The position numbers and the translations under genes are program-made. The notes under the pieces are model-generated. The model was not told where the DNA came from, made no database searches, and was given only the letters and a program-made list of their open reading frames with translations. Below are positions 29,361-38,279 of a DNA stretch of 56,796 bases, in pieces. The stretch is from Bacillota bacterium. Lineage in GTDB: Bacteria > Bacillota > Limnochordia > Darwinibacteriales > Darwinibacteriaceae. Within the stretch, counting starts at the first letter, position 1; every line of letters begins with the position of its first letter. The stretch lies in contig JAKOTU010000058.1 of assembly GCA_029776155.1 (NCBI GenBank), positions 1 to 56,796 of the forward strand, read 5' to 3'.

Positions 29361-30509
29361 ATGCACACTAAGTACAGGAGTTTTCTCGGGAACTGCGCCT
29401 TGGTGCTGGTTCTTGTTTTCATAGTATCCAGCGGGGTGTGGGCCGAGGCACCGGTGAAGAATGTGATCCTGCTCATCGGCGATGGCATGGGTATCAACCA
29501 GATCACCGCCGCGCGGCTCAGCCTGGCAGAGGGCGCCTATGCTGTGCTCAATTTGGATACCATGCCCTACACTGGCTTTTCCATCAATTTTGCAGCCAAC
29601 AACCTGGTCACCGATTCCGCGGCGGCTGCTACTGCCTTGGCCACGGGTTTCCGCACGGATACCGGCAGGTTGGGCACCCTGCCCGATGGCACCGCGGCCG
29701 AGAGCATAATGCTCAAGGCTAAGGAACGGGGCCTGAGCATAGGTCTAGTGGCCACGGTGAAGGTTACCGACGCCACCCCTGCAGCCTTTTTGGTGAACGC
29801 GGACCACCGAGCCTTTGAGCGGGATATTGCCGCGGCCATCTTGGAAGCAGGTCCCGATGTGCTTTTGGGCGGCGGTGCCGACGCCTTTGGCATCAATCCC
29901 TTTACCAAAAAGCCCAAAAGCAATGCCCTCATCCTTAAGGCTTTGGAGCAGGGTTATACCTTCGTGGCCGACCGGGATGGGCTGCTTGAGTTGGACATCA
30001 CCCCGGAGATGAAGTTGATCGGACTGTTTATCGGGGGTGATCTGAGTTTTGAGCTCACCCGCCTGCCTACGGAGCCATCGCTTTTGGAGATGACCGGGCG
30101 GGCGCTGGAGTTGGTGAGCCAGAATCCCCAAGGCTTCTTCCTCTTGGTGGAAGGGTCCCGCATTGATCGGGCTGGCCATACCAACAGCCTCAAAGAGCTG
30201 GTGGGCGAGGTGCTCATGTTTGACCAAGTGGTGGGCCTGGCCTTGGATTTTGCCCGGGAGAACCCGGATACACTAGTGGTGGTCACCGCGGACCATGAGA
30301 CTGGGGGGCTGACCATAACGGGCGGGGATCCCGCGGGGGAAAACGTGACCTATGCCTGGACGTCCACGGCCCACACCGGGAGCATGGTTCCCATTTACGC
30401 CTTTGGACCGGGGGCGGAACGCTTCAGCGGAACGCTGCAGATCACGGATATCCCGGTGCGCATAGCGGAGCTGATGGGCATCAGCCCCTTCCCCGCGCTG
30501 CGGGAATAG
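29361..30509 (+). CDS. Exported alkaline phosphatase, PhoA family
   Basis: A 382-residue alkaline phosphatase with a signal peptide (residues 1-29, ending WAEA). The metal site includes D41 in IGDGMG, the catalytic nucleophile S86 in TDSAAAATA, EGSRIDRAGH and TADHETGG, and the last zinc ligand H in AHTGSM. It hydrolyses phosphomonoesters outside the cell. GGGAGG precedes ATG 29361 by about seven bases. The gene is divergent from the VanX-deaminase fusion with about 178 bases between, so the two may share regulation, for instance phosphate starvation. No Pho box could be recognised. A terminator follows at 30591. Confidence 0.93.
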   Translation: MHTKYRSFLGNCALVLVLVFIVSSGVWAEAPVKNVILLIGDGMGINQITAARLSLAEGAYAVLNLDTMPYTGFSINFAANNLVTDSAAAATALATGFRTDTGRLGTLPDGTAAESIMLKAKERGLSIGLVATVKVTDATPAAFLVNADHRAFERDIAAAILEAGPDVLLGGGADAFGINPFTKKPKSNALILKALEQGYTFVADRDGLLELDITPEMKLIGLFIGGDLSFELTRLPTEPSLLEMTGRALELVSQNPQGFFLLVEGSRIDRAGHTNSLKELVGEVLMFDQVVGLALDFARENPDTLVVVTADHETGGLTITGGDPAGENVTYAWTSTAHTGSMVPIYAFGPGAERFSGTLQITDIPVRIAELMGISPFPALRE

Positions 30510-30590
30510 CAAGTTGCTAAGGAGCGATTAAATAAAGCTAAACTTTCCGCATCTGGCAGGAACATTTACTTACCGTGTGGAAGTGAGGGA

Positions 30591-30623
30591 CAAGCAGCAG
30601 CCTTGGTGGGTGCTGCTTGTTTT
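30591..30623 (+). terminator. Terminator downstream of alkaline phosphatase
   Basis: CAAGCAGCA (30591-30599) pairs with TGCTGCTTG (30611-30619), followed by TTTT. Confidence 0.75.
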
Positions 30624-30845
30624 GGGGTTTAGCCCTAGGATTTCAGTTTGCAAAGGACAGCCTCATCCTCGTCAACAAGCACTACTACTCGGGTCAGGCG
30701 CCATCTTTCCAGCCCATTCGGAGTAGAGATGTACCAGGCTTGGCAGCACACAGATGTTCTTGTTTACGGGGCACCACAGCAGCACAGAAGCAGCAGTATC
30801 TGCACAACGCATTCTCATTACTCATGGATAAGGCTTCCTTTGCAC
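30624..30845. other. Unassigned spacer between two terminators
   Basis: About 220 bases with no frame that resembles a known protein and no recognisable RNA. It separates the phosphatase terminator from the next hairpin and precedes the truncated aminotransferase, so it may mark where the 5' half of that gene was lost. Confidence 0.4.
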
Positions 30846-30878
30846 AAAGGTGCGATCAGCTAGATCGCACCTTTTTTT
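30846..30878 (+). terminator. Strong intrinsic terminator upstream of truncated aminotransferase
   Basis: AAAGGTGCGATC (30846-30857), loop AGCTA, GATCGCACCTTT (30863-30874), with seven T at 30872-30878. It lies just before the broken gene, so it should stop any transcription reaching it. Confidence 0.88.
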
Positions 30879-30910
30879 GATCCCGGCGGGCTAATGGCAG
30901 GAATCAGCCT

Positions 30911-31492
30911 GTGGGGGCAGAACAATTGTTGGACTGCCTTTCCCCGGAAACGCTTGTGGTCTATGATGAAGCCTATTACGAGTTTGCCACCCATCCCCAA
31001 TACCCCCGGGACAGTCTGGAGCTAATGAAAAAACACCGGAACATGCTGGTGCTGCGTACCCTGTCCAAAGCCTACGGCCTAGCAGGCTTTAGGATTGGGT
31101 TTACCATTGGCGATCCGGCTCTGCTGGAGCTGATCAACCGCATCCGCAATCCCTTTAACGTCACCTCCCTCACCCAAGCGGCCGCCCTGGCTGCCTTGGA
31201 TGATGAAGAGTTCCTGGCCCGCACCGTAGCCAACAACAACGCCGGCAAGGAGTACCTCTACGGCCAGTTGGAACGGCTGGGTCTGCCCTACGGCAGGACC
31301 GAGGCCAATCATCTCATGTTTGATGCCCGGCGGGATGCCCAGGCGGTGTTCCAGGCGCTGCTGAACAAGGGCGTGATCATCAGGCCCGTGGGGGGCACCT
31401 GGCTGCGGGTGAGTATCGGCACCATGGAAGAAAACAGGGTGTTTATCTCTGCCTTGGAGGAAGTGTTAGCTGAACTGCCGCCCCTGGGCTGA
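30911..31492 (+). pseudogene. Histidinol-phosphate aminotransferase-like gene, 5' half missing
   Basis: The 193 residues cover only the C-terminal half of a class I/II aminotransferase of about 360. The PLP lysine sits in LRTLSKAYGLAGFRIG, after VVYDEAYYEF, and the arginine that binds the substrate carboxylate is in GGTWLRVSIGT, all as in HisC. The N-terminal half, including the usual N-P-N-P-T-G site, is absent: homology begins only at about 30908, about 30 bases after a strong terminator. It is therefore a remnant and cannot form the active site alone. Its 3' end overlaps the ADP-forming synthetase on the other strand by 27 bases. Confidence 0.8.
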
Positions 31493-33718
31493 TTGGAGGT
31501 GGTAGCTGGCGAACACCTCCAGGGCCCTAACCGCGGCGCGGATGTTGTGATAGACAGGCAGACCCCCTGCCTCCATGCGGGCGGCGAAGTCATGGAAGTA
31601 GCGGCCCCCGTTCACCGAGACAACCAAAGGCTTGTCCGTCCTTTGGGCCAGGTCAACCAGGAGGTGGGCCATGCTGTCTTGCTCCTGGCAGGTGTCGGGG
31701 GTACTCTTGAGGGCGTTGGAGTGGGGGACAATGCCCACTACCACCCCATCTACCCCGGGATCGGCTAAAACCTCCTCTACAAAGGAAGCAAAGAGTCTGT
31801 CATCAGCTATGGGGGTTACATCCAAGAGGGCGGTGGACAGATCCACCAGTCCGTGTTCATCGAGTTCCCTCAGCCTGCGCCTGGTTTTCTCGGTTAAAGC
31901 TGCTGGCTGGAGGAGGTGCAGACTATCACCGGCCACTGCCGACTCAAAGCCGGCATTGACCACCACGGCCACCTTGTTGCCCTTGGGTTTCTTCGCTGCT
32001 AAGAGGGAGAAGGCTTTGATGTAATCGTAATAGTCCTCGAGCCTGTCCGCGAGGACGATGCCCGCCTGCGCACAGGCCGCTTGAAAGACGGCATAATTCC
32101 CGCTCATGGCCGCGGTATGGGAAGCTGCGGCGCGCGCCCCCGTTTCGGTCCGTCCCGACTTGTACACCACTAGGGGCTTGTCTAGTTCCTGGGCCAAATC
32201 GAAAAAGAGGCGCCCCTCCCCTGGGGAGAGACCTTCCAGGTAAAGGGAGATGAGCTGGATTTCTTCGTCCTGGGCGAAGTAGGCCACCAGATCGGTGATC
32301 TGCACATCGTACTTGTTGCCGAAGGAGACAATGGCTTTAAACAGCCTGCCCTCCTTCATCTGGTCGATGGTGGTCAGGGCCAGAGCGCCGCTTTGGGAAA
32401 GGAGGACAGCGTTGCTCCGGGGGGAATGCTTAAGTCCTAGCCGCCGCTCTTCAATGAAGAGGGTGTTCACCCCGGGACTTAGTCCCCGGGGGGCGGCATA
32501 GACGCCCATGCAGTTGGGACCCATGATGCGCAGATCCACAGGCCTTACAGCATCCATCTGTCGAACAAACTCGGCGTACTCCAAATCGGCTGGGAGCCCC
32601 GAGATGACAATCACCGCTTGGGCTCTGCCCCGCAGTTCTTCCACGAACTGGGCCGCGCTGGCCAAGGGTGCCGCGTAGACCACCAGGTCCACGGGTTCGG
32701 GAATCTCCTGGAAGGAACGGTAGAGGACATGGTGCTCGCCGTTGATCTCCAGGCTGCCGCCCCTGGGGTTCACCAAGAAAAGCCTTTTGTGGCCCAGGCC
32801 GTGGAGCAGCTTGGCAATCTCCCGGGCCATACTGGGCCTGGACATCTGGGCAGAAACGCCCACAACGGCTATGCTCTGGGGGCGGAAAAAGTAGGCTAAG
32901 TTCTGGGTGTTAACCGCCGCCGGGGGCCTGGGCTGGGGCGGGCTGAACTCCGCGTAGCCATCAAGGGCCACTAAGCGTTCATCGGCGGTTAGAACCAAGG
33001 GATTGAGGTCCAAAGCCTCCAAGCGCCAGAGCCCATCCTCCGGGGCCAGACTGGAACAGGCGCTCACCAGCTGAGAGACCTTGTACAGGGCGTCGGCCAG
33101 GAGCTCTATGTATTGGGGTTTGTTCAACTGGATGAACTTCTTGGCGATTTTGAGCTCGGCCACGAAACTTAGGGCCTGCTCAGGGCTGAGGGGCGGCAGC
33201 ACCAAATTGGCCGCATCGTAGTGCTGGGCAAAGAACTCCGCATCATCACCTCCCTTGCTCAGGAGCAGCACGGGACCGAACTCCCGGTCCTCCCTAAAAC
33301 CGATCATGGTTTCCCGGCCCAAGGAGGGGGTATAATGCATAAACTCCACCAGCAGAAACCCGGCAATGTGCGGCGGCTGCTCCGGGAAGTGGGAGAGGAC
33401 CTCCCGACTCATCTCTTCCATAACCCTTTTCAGCTCCACAGCCCGCCAGCTGTGGATCACCTTTACGCCGCCGAGTTTCTGCTTGTGGGCGATCTGGGGT
33501 GAAACTATTTTGAGGACCACATCGGAACCAAAATCCTCTAAGGCGCTGAGTTCCAGCTCCTCGGGGCTGGCCACAAACACATGGCGCGGTACCTGGATCC
33601 CGATTTCCTCCAGGATTTGGTAGACTTCAAATTCAAAGAGTACCTGCCTGCCCTCTTGGGCTGCCCGGGCCATGATCCCCTGGACAGCGGCCATCACGTT
33701 CTTTTCCACGTTGAGCAC
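31466..33718 (-). CDS. Acetate-CoA ligase (ADP-forming), fused ATP-grasp and CoA-binding subunits
   Basis: About 750 residues. The N-terminal third is an ATP-grasp domain (DVVLKIVSPQIAHKQKLGG and LLVEFMHYTPSLGRETMIGF), then a CoA-binding Rossmann domain (IAVVGVSAQMSRP, IMGPNCMG) and succinyl-CoA-ligase-like domains. The conserved phosphohistidine is in AASHTAAMSGN. The order (ATP-grasp first) is that of fused ACD-type enzymes, which make ATP from acyl-CoA, ADP and phosphate in many anaerobes. An alternative is a protein acetyltransferase-like homologue without ligase activity. GTG 33718 or GTG 33709 could be the start; the latter is better spaced from the GGTGGG. Confidence 0.85.
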   Translation of the reverse strand: MLNVEKNVMAAVQGIMARAAQEGRQVLFEFEVYQILEEIGIQVPRHVFVASPEELELSALEDFGSDVVLKIVSPQIAHKQKLGGVKVIHSWRAVELKRVMEEMSREVLSHFPEQPPHIAGFLLVEFMHYTPSLGRETMIGFREDREFGPVLLLSKGGDDAEFFAQHYDAANLVLPPLSPEQALSFVAELKIAKKFIQLNKPQYIELLADALYKVSQLVSACSSLAPEDGLWRLEALDLNPLVLTADERLVALDGYAEFSPPQPRPPAAVNTQNLAYFFRPQSIAVVGVSAQMSRPSMAREIAKLLHGLGHKRLFLVNPRGGSLEINGEHHVLYRSFQEIPEPVDLVVYAAPLASAAQFVEELRGRAQAVIVISGLPADLEYAEFVRQMDAVRPVDLRIMGPNCMGVYAAPRGLSPGVNTLFIEERRLGLKHSPRSNAVLLSQSGALALTTIDQMKEGRLFKAIVSFGNKYDVQITDLVAYFAQDEEIQLISLYLEGLSPGEGRLFFDLAQELDKPLVVYKSGRTETGARAAASHTAAMSGNYAVFQAACAQAGIVLADRLEDYYDYIKAFSLLAAKKPKGNKVAVVVNAGFESAVAGDSLHLLQPAALTEKTRRRLRELDEHGLVDLSTALLDVTPIADDRLFASFVEEVLADPGVDGVVVGIVPHSNALKSTPDTCQEQDSMAHLLVDLAQRTDKPLVVSVNGGRYFHDFAARMEAGGLPVYHNIRAAVRALEVFASYHLQSAQGRQFS

Positions 33719-33848
33719 CCACCCGTTTTTGTCTTTTGGTTCACTTTATTATAAAGTATGGATAAACTTCCGGCAACATAATTGGCGGGGTATAAGTCGC
33801 TGGAAACTTGGAACCATAAAAGAGAACAACATGCGAAGGAGGCTCTCT

Positions 33849-34067
33849 ATGGAAGTCCACTGCACTGTCCAGAACTGCCACTGGTGGGACGACAATTACT
33901 GCACAGCCCAGAGCATCCTCATCACCAGCGATGAACTAGGGGCTAAGCTGCCGGAAAGCTACGATTACCAGGATACGCAGAGCATAGTGCAGCAGTATGG
34001 GGAGACCTCAGTAAGCTCATGTGAGGCAACCTGCTGCAAAACATTTCGGGAACGGGGGACACCTTAA
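33849..34067 (+). CDS. DUF1540 small cysteine-rich protein
   Basis: A 72-residue protein with cysteines at 5, 10, 18, 58, 62 and 63, matching the DUF1540 pattern (C-x4-C-x7-C-x5-I near the N-terminus and a CxTF-like end). Members are small metal-binding proteins common in Bacillota, function unknown. The start at ATG 33849 follows AAGGAGG by six bases; longer forms upstream lack the RBS and conservation. It is divergent from the ADP-forming synthetase. Confidence 0.85.
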   Translation: MEVHCTVQNCHWWDDNYCTAQSILITSDELGAKLPESYDYQDTQSIVQQYGETSVSSCEATCCKTFRERGTP

Positions 34068-34277
34068 GGGGTGTCTCAATTGTTTCCAATATTGACTTAC
34101 TGCTGACAGTACGGGCAAAGGGAGGAATCAGTTGTTCCTATGGAGAAATAGTAGTTTGGTCTTTGTGTGGAATTTGAAAAAAATGTAAACGCCACCTAGG
34201 CGGCGAAGGGGGAATCGGGGAAAAGGAGAGAAGGTTGGCTGTACCTGCAAGAAAACAATTAGAAAGGGGAAACGACA

Positions 34278-35558
34278 GTGAAGAGAGCTCTTGTACTCTT
34301 TTTTCTTGCTTTGTCTCTAGTATTTGCCAGCATAGCCAGTGCCCAGAACATTGAGATTGTGTACTGGACCCATACCGATGATAACCGGACGGCCATTGAG
34401 AACCGCTATATTGAAGAGTTCCAGAAGATGTACCCCAACGTAACCGTGAAGCGGGTGGTTTACGAGGCGGCCAAGATGGGCGATTTGGTACTTACGGCCT
34501 TTTCCGCTCAAAACGCTCCCGATCTGTTCAATCTGCCCATTGAGCAGGAATATGGTTACATGATCCACGGCCGGGTCGCACCTGTGAACTACGAGGCTGC
34601 TGGCTACGCCAACGCCGAGGAGCTCATCGCCAACTATCTGCCCGGCACCTTTGATCCCGTCACCATGGATGGCGAGATCTATGGTCTGCCCCTGGAGCTC
34701 ACGAACTGGTGTATCTACATCAACGATCGGGTTTTCCGGGATGCAGGGCTTGATCCCGATGTAGATTACCCCAAGACCTGGGAAGAGATGATCGAGATCT
34801 CCGAGAAGCTGGTCATCCGTGAAGGCGACATCATCATCCGCCGCGGTTTTGACTTCCGCTATCCTTATTACCTCGTAGCCATGCTGCCCATGGTAGAACA
34901 GCTCGGCGGCGCGCTGCTCAGCGAGGATGGACGGACGGCCATTGTGAACGATGAAGCTTGGCTGCAGGTTCTGGAATGGTTCCGGGAGTTCGGCCCCCAC
35001 GGACGCAATCTGGGCAGCCCCACCTACACTGCTGCCCGAAAAGTGTGGGACTACGACAACAACGACATTGCCATGTGCCTTTCCGGCTTCTATCAGCAGG
35101 GCCGGCTGCGCATCGACAATCCCGAGTTCTTTGAAAGCGGCGAATGGCGCGTTGTTCCTTACCCTGTGTTTGAGAACGCTGTACAGGACGTGGCCTGCTC
35201 CTACTACGGCCATTACTTCATGGTGAACGCCCAGGCGCCCGCTGAGAAGCAGTACTGGGCCTGGAAGCTGGCCGCGTACATGCTGGACCATCCCTGGGAG
35301 TACCTGGAAGTGGTCAACATCATCCAGCCGCGCAACGACCTCCTGAACGATCCCAGGTTCATGGAGCTGCCCTACATGGACGTTTTCATGAACGACATGA
35401 AGAGGGGCCACATCGTGTTCCTGCATGAAAACGGTTATCAGTTCGAACGCTTCATCAAGGAAGCGGTGGAAAGCGTCATGCTGGAAGGCATGGAACCCAG
35501 AGAAGCTCTGGATATCCTGCGCGAGAAGATCCAGGAAGTCCTGGACGACGAATATTGA
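34278..35558 (+). CDS. Sugar ABC transporter substrate-binding protein, family 1
   Basis: A 426-residue extracellular binding protein. A signal peptide runs to about residue 22 (FASIASAQ), with no cysteine at the cleavage site, so it is not evidently lipid-anchored, unlike most Gram-positive binding proteins. The segment EEFQKMYPNVTVKRV and LPLELTNWCIYINDR match family-1 (MalE-like) proteins for oligosaccharides. GTG 34278 follows AAAGGGG. It is the first of three importer genes; the sugar is not known. A hairpin just after its stop probably lowers permease expression relative to the binding protein. Confidence 0.9.
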   Translation: MKRALVLFFLALSLVFASIASAQNIEIVYWTHTDDNRTAIENRYIEEFQKMYPNVTVKRVVYEAAKMGDLVLTAFSAQNAPDLFNLPIEQEYGYMIHGRVAPVNYEAAGYANAEELIANYLPGTFDPVTMDGEIYGLPLELTNWCIYINDRVFRDAGLDPDVDYPKTWEEMIEISEKLVIREGDIIIRRGFDFRYPYYLVAMLPMVEQLGGALLSEDGRTAIVNDEAWLQVLEWFREFGPHGRNLGSPTYTAARKVWDYDNNDIAMCLSGFYQQGRLRIDNPEFFESGEWRVVPYPVFENAVQDVACSYYGHYFMVNAQAPAEKQYWAWKLAAYMLDHPWEYLEVVNIIQPRNDLLNDPRFMELPYMDVFMNDMKRGHIVFLHENGYQFERFIKEAVESVMLEGMEPREALDILREKIQEVLDDEY

Positions 35559-35579
35559 TCTAGCCTCATGCTGTTTTGA

Positions 35580-35604
35580 GAAGCCCGGGCTGGTCTCGGG
35601 CTTC
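35580..35604 (+). promoter_or_regulatory. Intercistronic hairpin between binding protein and permease
   Basis: GAAGCCCG (35580-35587) pairs with CGGGCTTC (35597-35604), loop GGCTGGTCT. It is likely to act as a partial terminator or to protect the upstream message, giving more binding protein than permease. Confidence 0.65.
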
Positions 35605-35632
35605 TTCACTACTTTTCACTTGGAGGGACACT

Positions 35633-36544
35633 ATGCGCCGCAAACGAGGATTCAGCATGGAGAGAAGGAAGGCCGTCTGGGGCTGGATCTTTGTCCTGCC
35701 CTCGCTCTTCTTTTTCGCTGCTTTCAGCTTTTATCCCATTCTTAATGCCTTCTACGAGAGCTTTTTCAACAGGAATCTCCTGTCCCTGAGGCCGCCTCGT
35801 TTTGTGGGTTGGGACAATTATACCTATTTGTTTAGGTCCCGGGAGTTTTGGCTCTCGGTGCAGAATACAGCTATCTTCACCTTCGGCACCTTTCTGCCTT
35901 TAGTGGTGTTCAGTCTGCTTTTGGCGGTGTGCATCATGTCCGTTTCGAGGCTGCGCCGTTTTTTCCAGCTGGCCCTGTACGCACCTGCCGTCCTTTCTTC
36001 GGTGGTGGCAGCCCTGATCTGGCTGCTCATCTTTGACCCCCGGGGACTGGCCAACCAGGGGTTGAACTTGTTGCTGGGCACTACTGGTGTGAACTATAAG
36101 TGGCTTTCGGACACCAATATGCTGCGTCTTTCCACGATCATCGTCTATTTCTGGAAGTACATCGGCTATTTTACCGTTCTGTTTGTGGCTGGGATCGGCG
36201 CCATCCCCTATACCTTAACCGAGGCGGCCCTCATTGATGGAGCCAACCGCTGGCAGCTGTTCTGGAGAATTACCTTCCCGCTGCTCAAGCCCACCACACT
36301 GTTGGTCTCGGTAATGACCATGATCCAGTGCCTGAAGACGTTCAGCACCCAGTACCTGTTCACCACATCGGGCGCTCCAACCCGCCCCATTAACGTGATC
36401 ACCTTGAACATTTACAACACGGCCATTAAGGACTACCGCATTGGACGGGCCACAGCCATGAGCATCCTGCTCTTTTTGGTGATGCTCATCTTCACTTGGC
36501 TGCAGCTGAGGTTTTCCAAGACTGAAGAAGTCACGTATATGTAG
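35633..36544 (+). CDS. Sugar ABC transporter permease, MalF-type
   Basis: 303 residues with six membrane helices and the EAA loop EAALIDGANRWQLFWRITFPLL that docks on the ATPase. The first conserved segment WIFVLPSLFFFAAFSFYP is typical of MalF/UgpA-type permeases. ATG 35633 is chosen because GGAGGG lies six bases upstream. It pairs with the next gene to make the membrane channel. No ATPase gene accompanies it, so a shared MsmX-like ATPase encoded elsewhere must power it. Confidence 0.92.
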   Translation: MRRKRGFSMERRKAVWGWIFVLPSLFFFAAFSFYPILNAFYESFFNRNLLSLRPPRFVGWDNYTYLFRSREFWLSVQNTAIFTFGTFLPLVVFSLLLAVCIMSVSRLRRFFQLALYAPAVLSSVVAALIWLLIFDPRGLANQGLNLLLGTTGVNYKWLSDTNMLRLSTIIVYFWKYIGYFTVLFVAGIGAIPYTLTEAALIDGANRWQLFWRITFPLLKPTTLLVSVMTMIQCLKTFSTQYLFTTSGAPTRPINVITLNIYNTAIKDYRIGRATAMSILLFLVMLIFTWLQLRFSKTEEVTYM

Positions 36545-36564
36545 GTGCCGTGGGAGGAGAGGAG

Positions 36565-37428
36565 ATGGACATGAAAAGAACCCGTTCTTGGTATCTGGGC
36601 AAAGCGTCCAATGCCGTGATGTGGTTGATTCTAATTACGGCCTGTTTTTTGGTTTTGATTCCGCTGGCTTTTATGTTTACCGCTTCCGCCATGCCCGCCC
36701 GGGAGATTATGCGCCTGCCCTATCCCTGGATTCCCAAGGGCATTTACTGGCCCAACTTCTTGAAAGGCATGGCTGGGCCCGAAGATGACTTTATCTTTTT
36801 CCGCAATGCCCTCAACTCCCTGATTGTTGCGGGCAGTGTGGCCTTCTTTACCGTACTGCTTTCCGCCATCACCGGATATGGTTTGGCCAAGTTCAAGTTT
36901 AAAGGGAGAAACCTGGTCTTTATGCTGATCATGGCCACCATGATGATCCCCTTTGAAGCGATCATGATCCCCTTGTACATGGTGGCTATGCGCATGGGCC
37001 TGCAGGATACCTATGCCGGTTTGATCCTGCCCTTTTTGGCTAATGCCTTTGGGGTGTTTCTCATGCGTCAGTACTTGATCACCTTCCCAGACGAGATCCT
37101 GGATGCGGCCCGCATCGACGGCGCGGGGGAGCTGCGCATCTTCGGCAGCATTGTGCTGCCCAGTTCGGGCCCGGCCGTGGCCACCTTGGCCATCCTGGCC
37201 TTTCGCTCCCAGTGGGACAGCTTACTCTGGCCCCTTTTGGTGGTCCAAAGCGATGAGATGAAGACCATACCCTTGTACATTACCAGATACATGGCGGAGA
37301 CCCACAGTGACGAGGGCATTATGATGGCCGTGGCTGTGCTGGCCAGTCTGCCCATGATCGTCCTCTTCTTGAGCCTGTCCAAATACTTTGTGAGCAAGGA
37401 AGGCCTCACATCGGCTACGAAAGGGTAG
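36565..37428 (+). CDS. Sugar ABC transporter permease, MalG-type
   Basis: About 287 residues, six membrane helices, with the EAA loop LDAARIDGAGELRIFGSIVLPS and the MIPFEAIMIPLYMV segment of MalG/UgpE-type permeases. GGGAGGAG lies five to six bases ahead of ATG 36565; ATG 36571 is an equal alternative. It is the last gene of the importer operon and ends with a strong terminator. Confidence 0.92.
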   Translation: MDMKRTRSWYLGKASNAVMWLILITACFLVLIPLAFMFTASAMPAREIMRLPYPWIPKGIYWPNFLKGMAGPEDDFIFFRNALNSLIVAGSVAFFTVLLSAITGYGLAKFKFKGRNLVFMLIMATMMIPFEAIMIPLYMVAMRMGLQDTYAGLILPFLANAFGVFLMRQYLITFPDEILDAARIDGAGELRIFGSIVLPSSGPAVATLAILAFRSQWDSLLWPLLVVQSDEMKTIPLYITRYMAETHSDEGIMMAVAVLASLPMIVLFLSLSKYFVSKEGLTSATKG

Positions 37429-37446
37429 TCCAGAGGGACAAAGGCA

Positions 37447-37478
37447 GGAACCCCGTGGAAAGGCGGGGTTCCTTTTTT
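37447..37478 (+). terminator. Terminator of sugar importer operon
   Basis: GGAACCCCG (37447-37455) pairs with CGGGGTTCC (37464-37472), then six T. Confidence 0.92.
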
Positions 37479-37520
37479 ACTGCGCATGGAAAGGCCCTTT
37501 CGGGGCTATGCTAAGCTTGT

Positions 37521-38087
37521 TTACTGGGTCGTCCATTTGTCATAGTGAATCTTGCCTGGTTCCCAGGTGTGGGGAGTGGGACGCTGTTCTGCAGGGTGTC
37601 CAATGGAGACTACCGCGGCAGGTTCGATGTGCGCAGGCAGTTCCAGGCACTCTTTGATCAGCTGGTACCAGTCGGAATCCTTAGTTACGCCCAACCACAC
37701 ACCCCCCAGTCCCAGGCCGTGCACGGCCAGCAGGATGTTCTGGGTGGCAGCAAAACAGTCCGCGTAGAGGTGTTCCATCCGCTCTTCAACTGTTTTGTCT
37801 CCGCAGATGGCAATGCCACAGGCCGCACCAGCCAACATGCGGGCATGGATCTTGCCCTGGGCCAGCTTCTCCAAGAGCTGCCGGTCTTGGATCACTATAA
37901 AATGGAAGGGCCGCCGGTTGCGGGCGGTGGGGGCGCAGAGTCCCGCGTGTAAAATCGTATTGAGCTGTTCTTCAGTCACAGGCTCACCGGTATACCTGCG
38001 GATGCTGCGCCGCTCGCGAATGGCGCTGAGCACATCCACGGAACTAGTGGCAAAGTTGGGTTCCTGCCCAGTGTGTTTTCCAGTCAT
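37521..38087 (-). CDS. Nitroreductase-family FMN oxidoreductase
   Basis: About 188 residues with the family hallmarks IRERRSIRRYTGEPV (FMN phosphate binding), APTARNRRPFHF near 55, and GLGGVWLGV near 135. It would be an FMN-dependent, NAD(P)H-using reductase, physiological substrate unknown. ATG 38087 is chosen because AGGAGG lies eight bases ahead. It is divergent from dps, with about 190 bases between, so the dps-side operator could influence both. Confidence 0.9.
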   Translation of the reverse strand: MTGKHTGQEPNFATSSVDVLSAIRERRSIRRYTGEPVTEEQLNTILHAGLCAPTARNRRPFHFIVIQDRQLLEKLAQGKIHARMLAGAACGIAICGDKTVEERMEHLYADCFAATQNILLAVHGLGLGGVWLGVTKDSDWYQLIKECLELPAHIEPAAVVSIGHPAEQRPTPHTWEPGKIHYDKWTTQ

Positions 38088-38186
38088 CAGCTGCACCTCC
38101 TGAGAAATGGTTTTGCCTTGCCCGTGCTTTTCAGCCCATACTTCGACAAGGGGCAGAAAAATCTTGCCCGGCGGGCGAGAAAGGCC

Positions 38187-38217
38187 TTGACAGTCTTAAT
38201 AATAACTGTTATCATTA
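38187..38217 (+). promoter_or_regulatory. Sigma-A promoter overlapped by a Fur-family-like operator upstream of dps
   Basis: TTGACA (38187-38192), a 17-base spacer and TATCAT (38210-38215) form a good promoter about 65 bases before dps. Its core coincides with a 21-base palindrome: TAATAATAAC (38197-38206), central T, GTTATCATTA (38208-38217), with one symmetric mismatch. The position and AT-rich symmetry fit a Fur/PerR-class repressor site, which would make dps peroxide- or iron-controlled. Which of those regulators binds is not determined. Confidence 0.75.
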
Positions 38218-38279
38218 AAACAGATTTCCAGTTTAGGAACTTGTTCCTAGAAAGAAAATAGATATGGGAGGCTGTGTTT

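Noticed and set aside
30617..30880. 87-residue open frame between phosphatase and truncated aminotransferase
   Set aside because: It runs into a terminator hairpin, has no ribosome binding site and no recognised motif.
34090..34130. TTGACT possible -35 ahead of the sugar importer
   Set aside because: No acceptable -10 at 16-18 bases; cannot be called a promoter.
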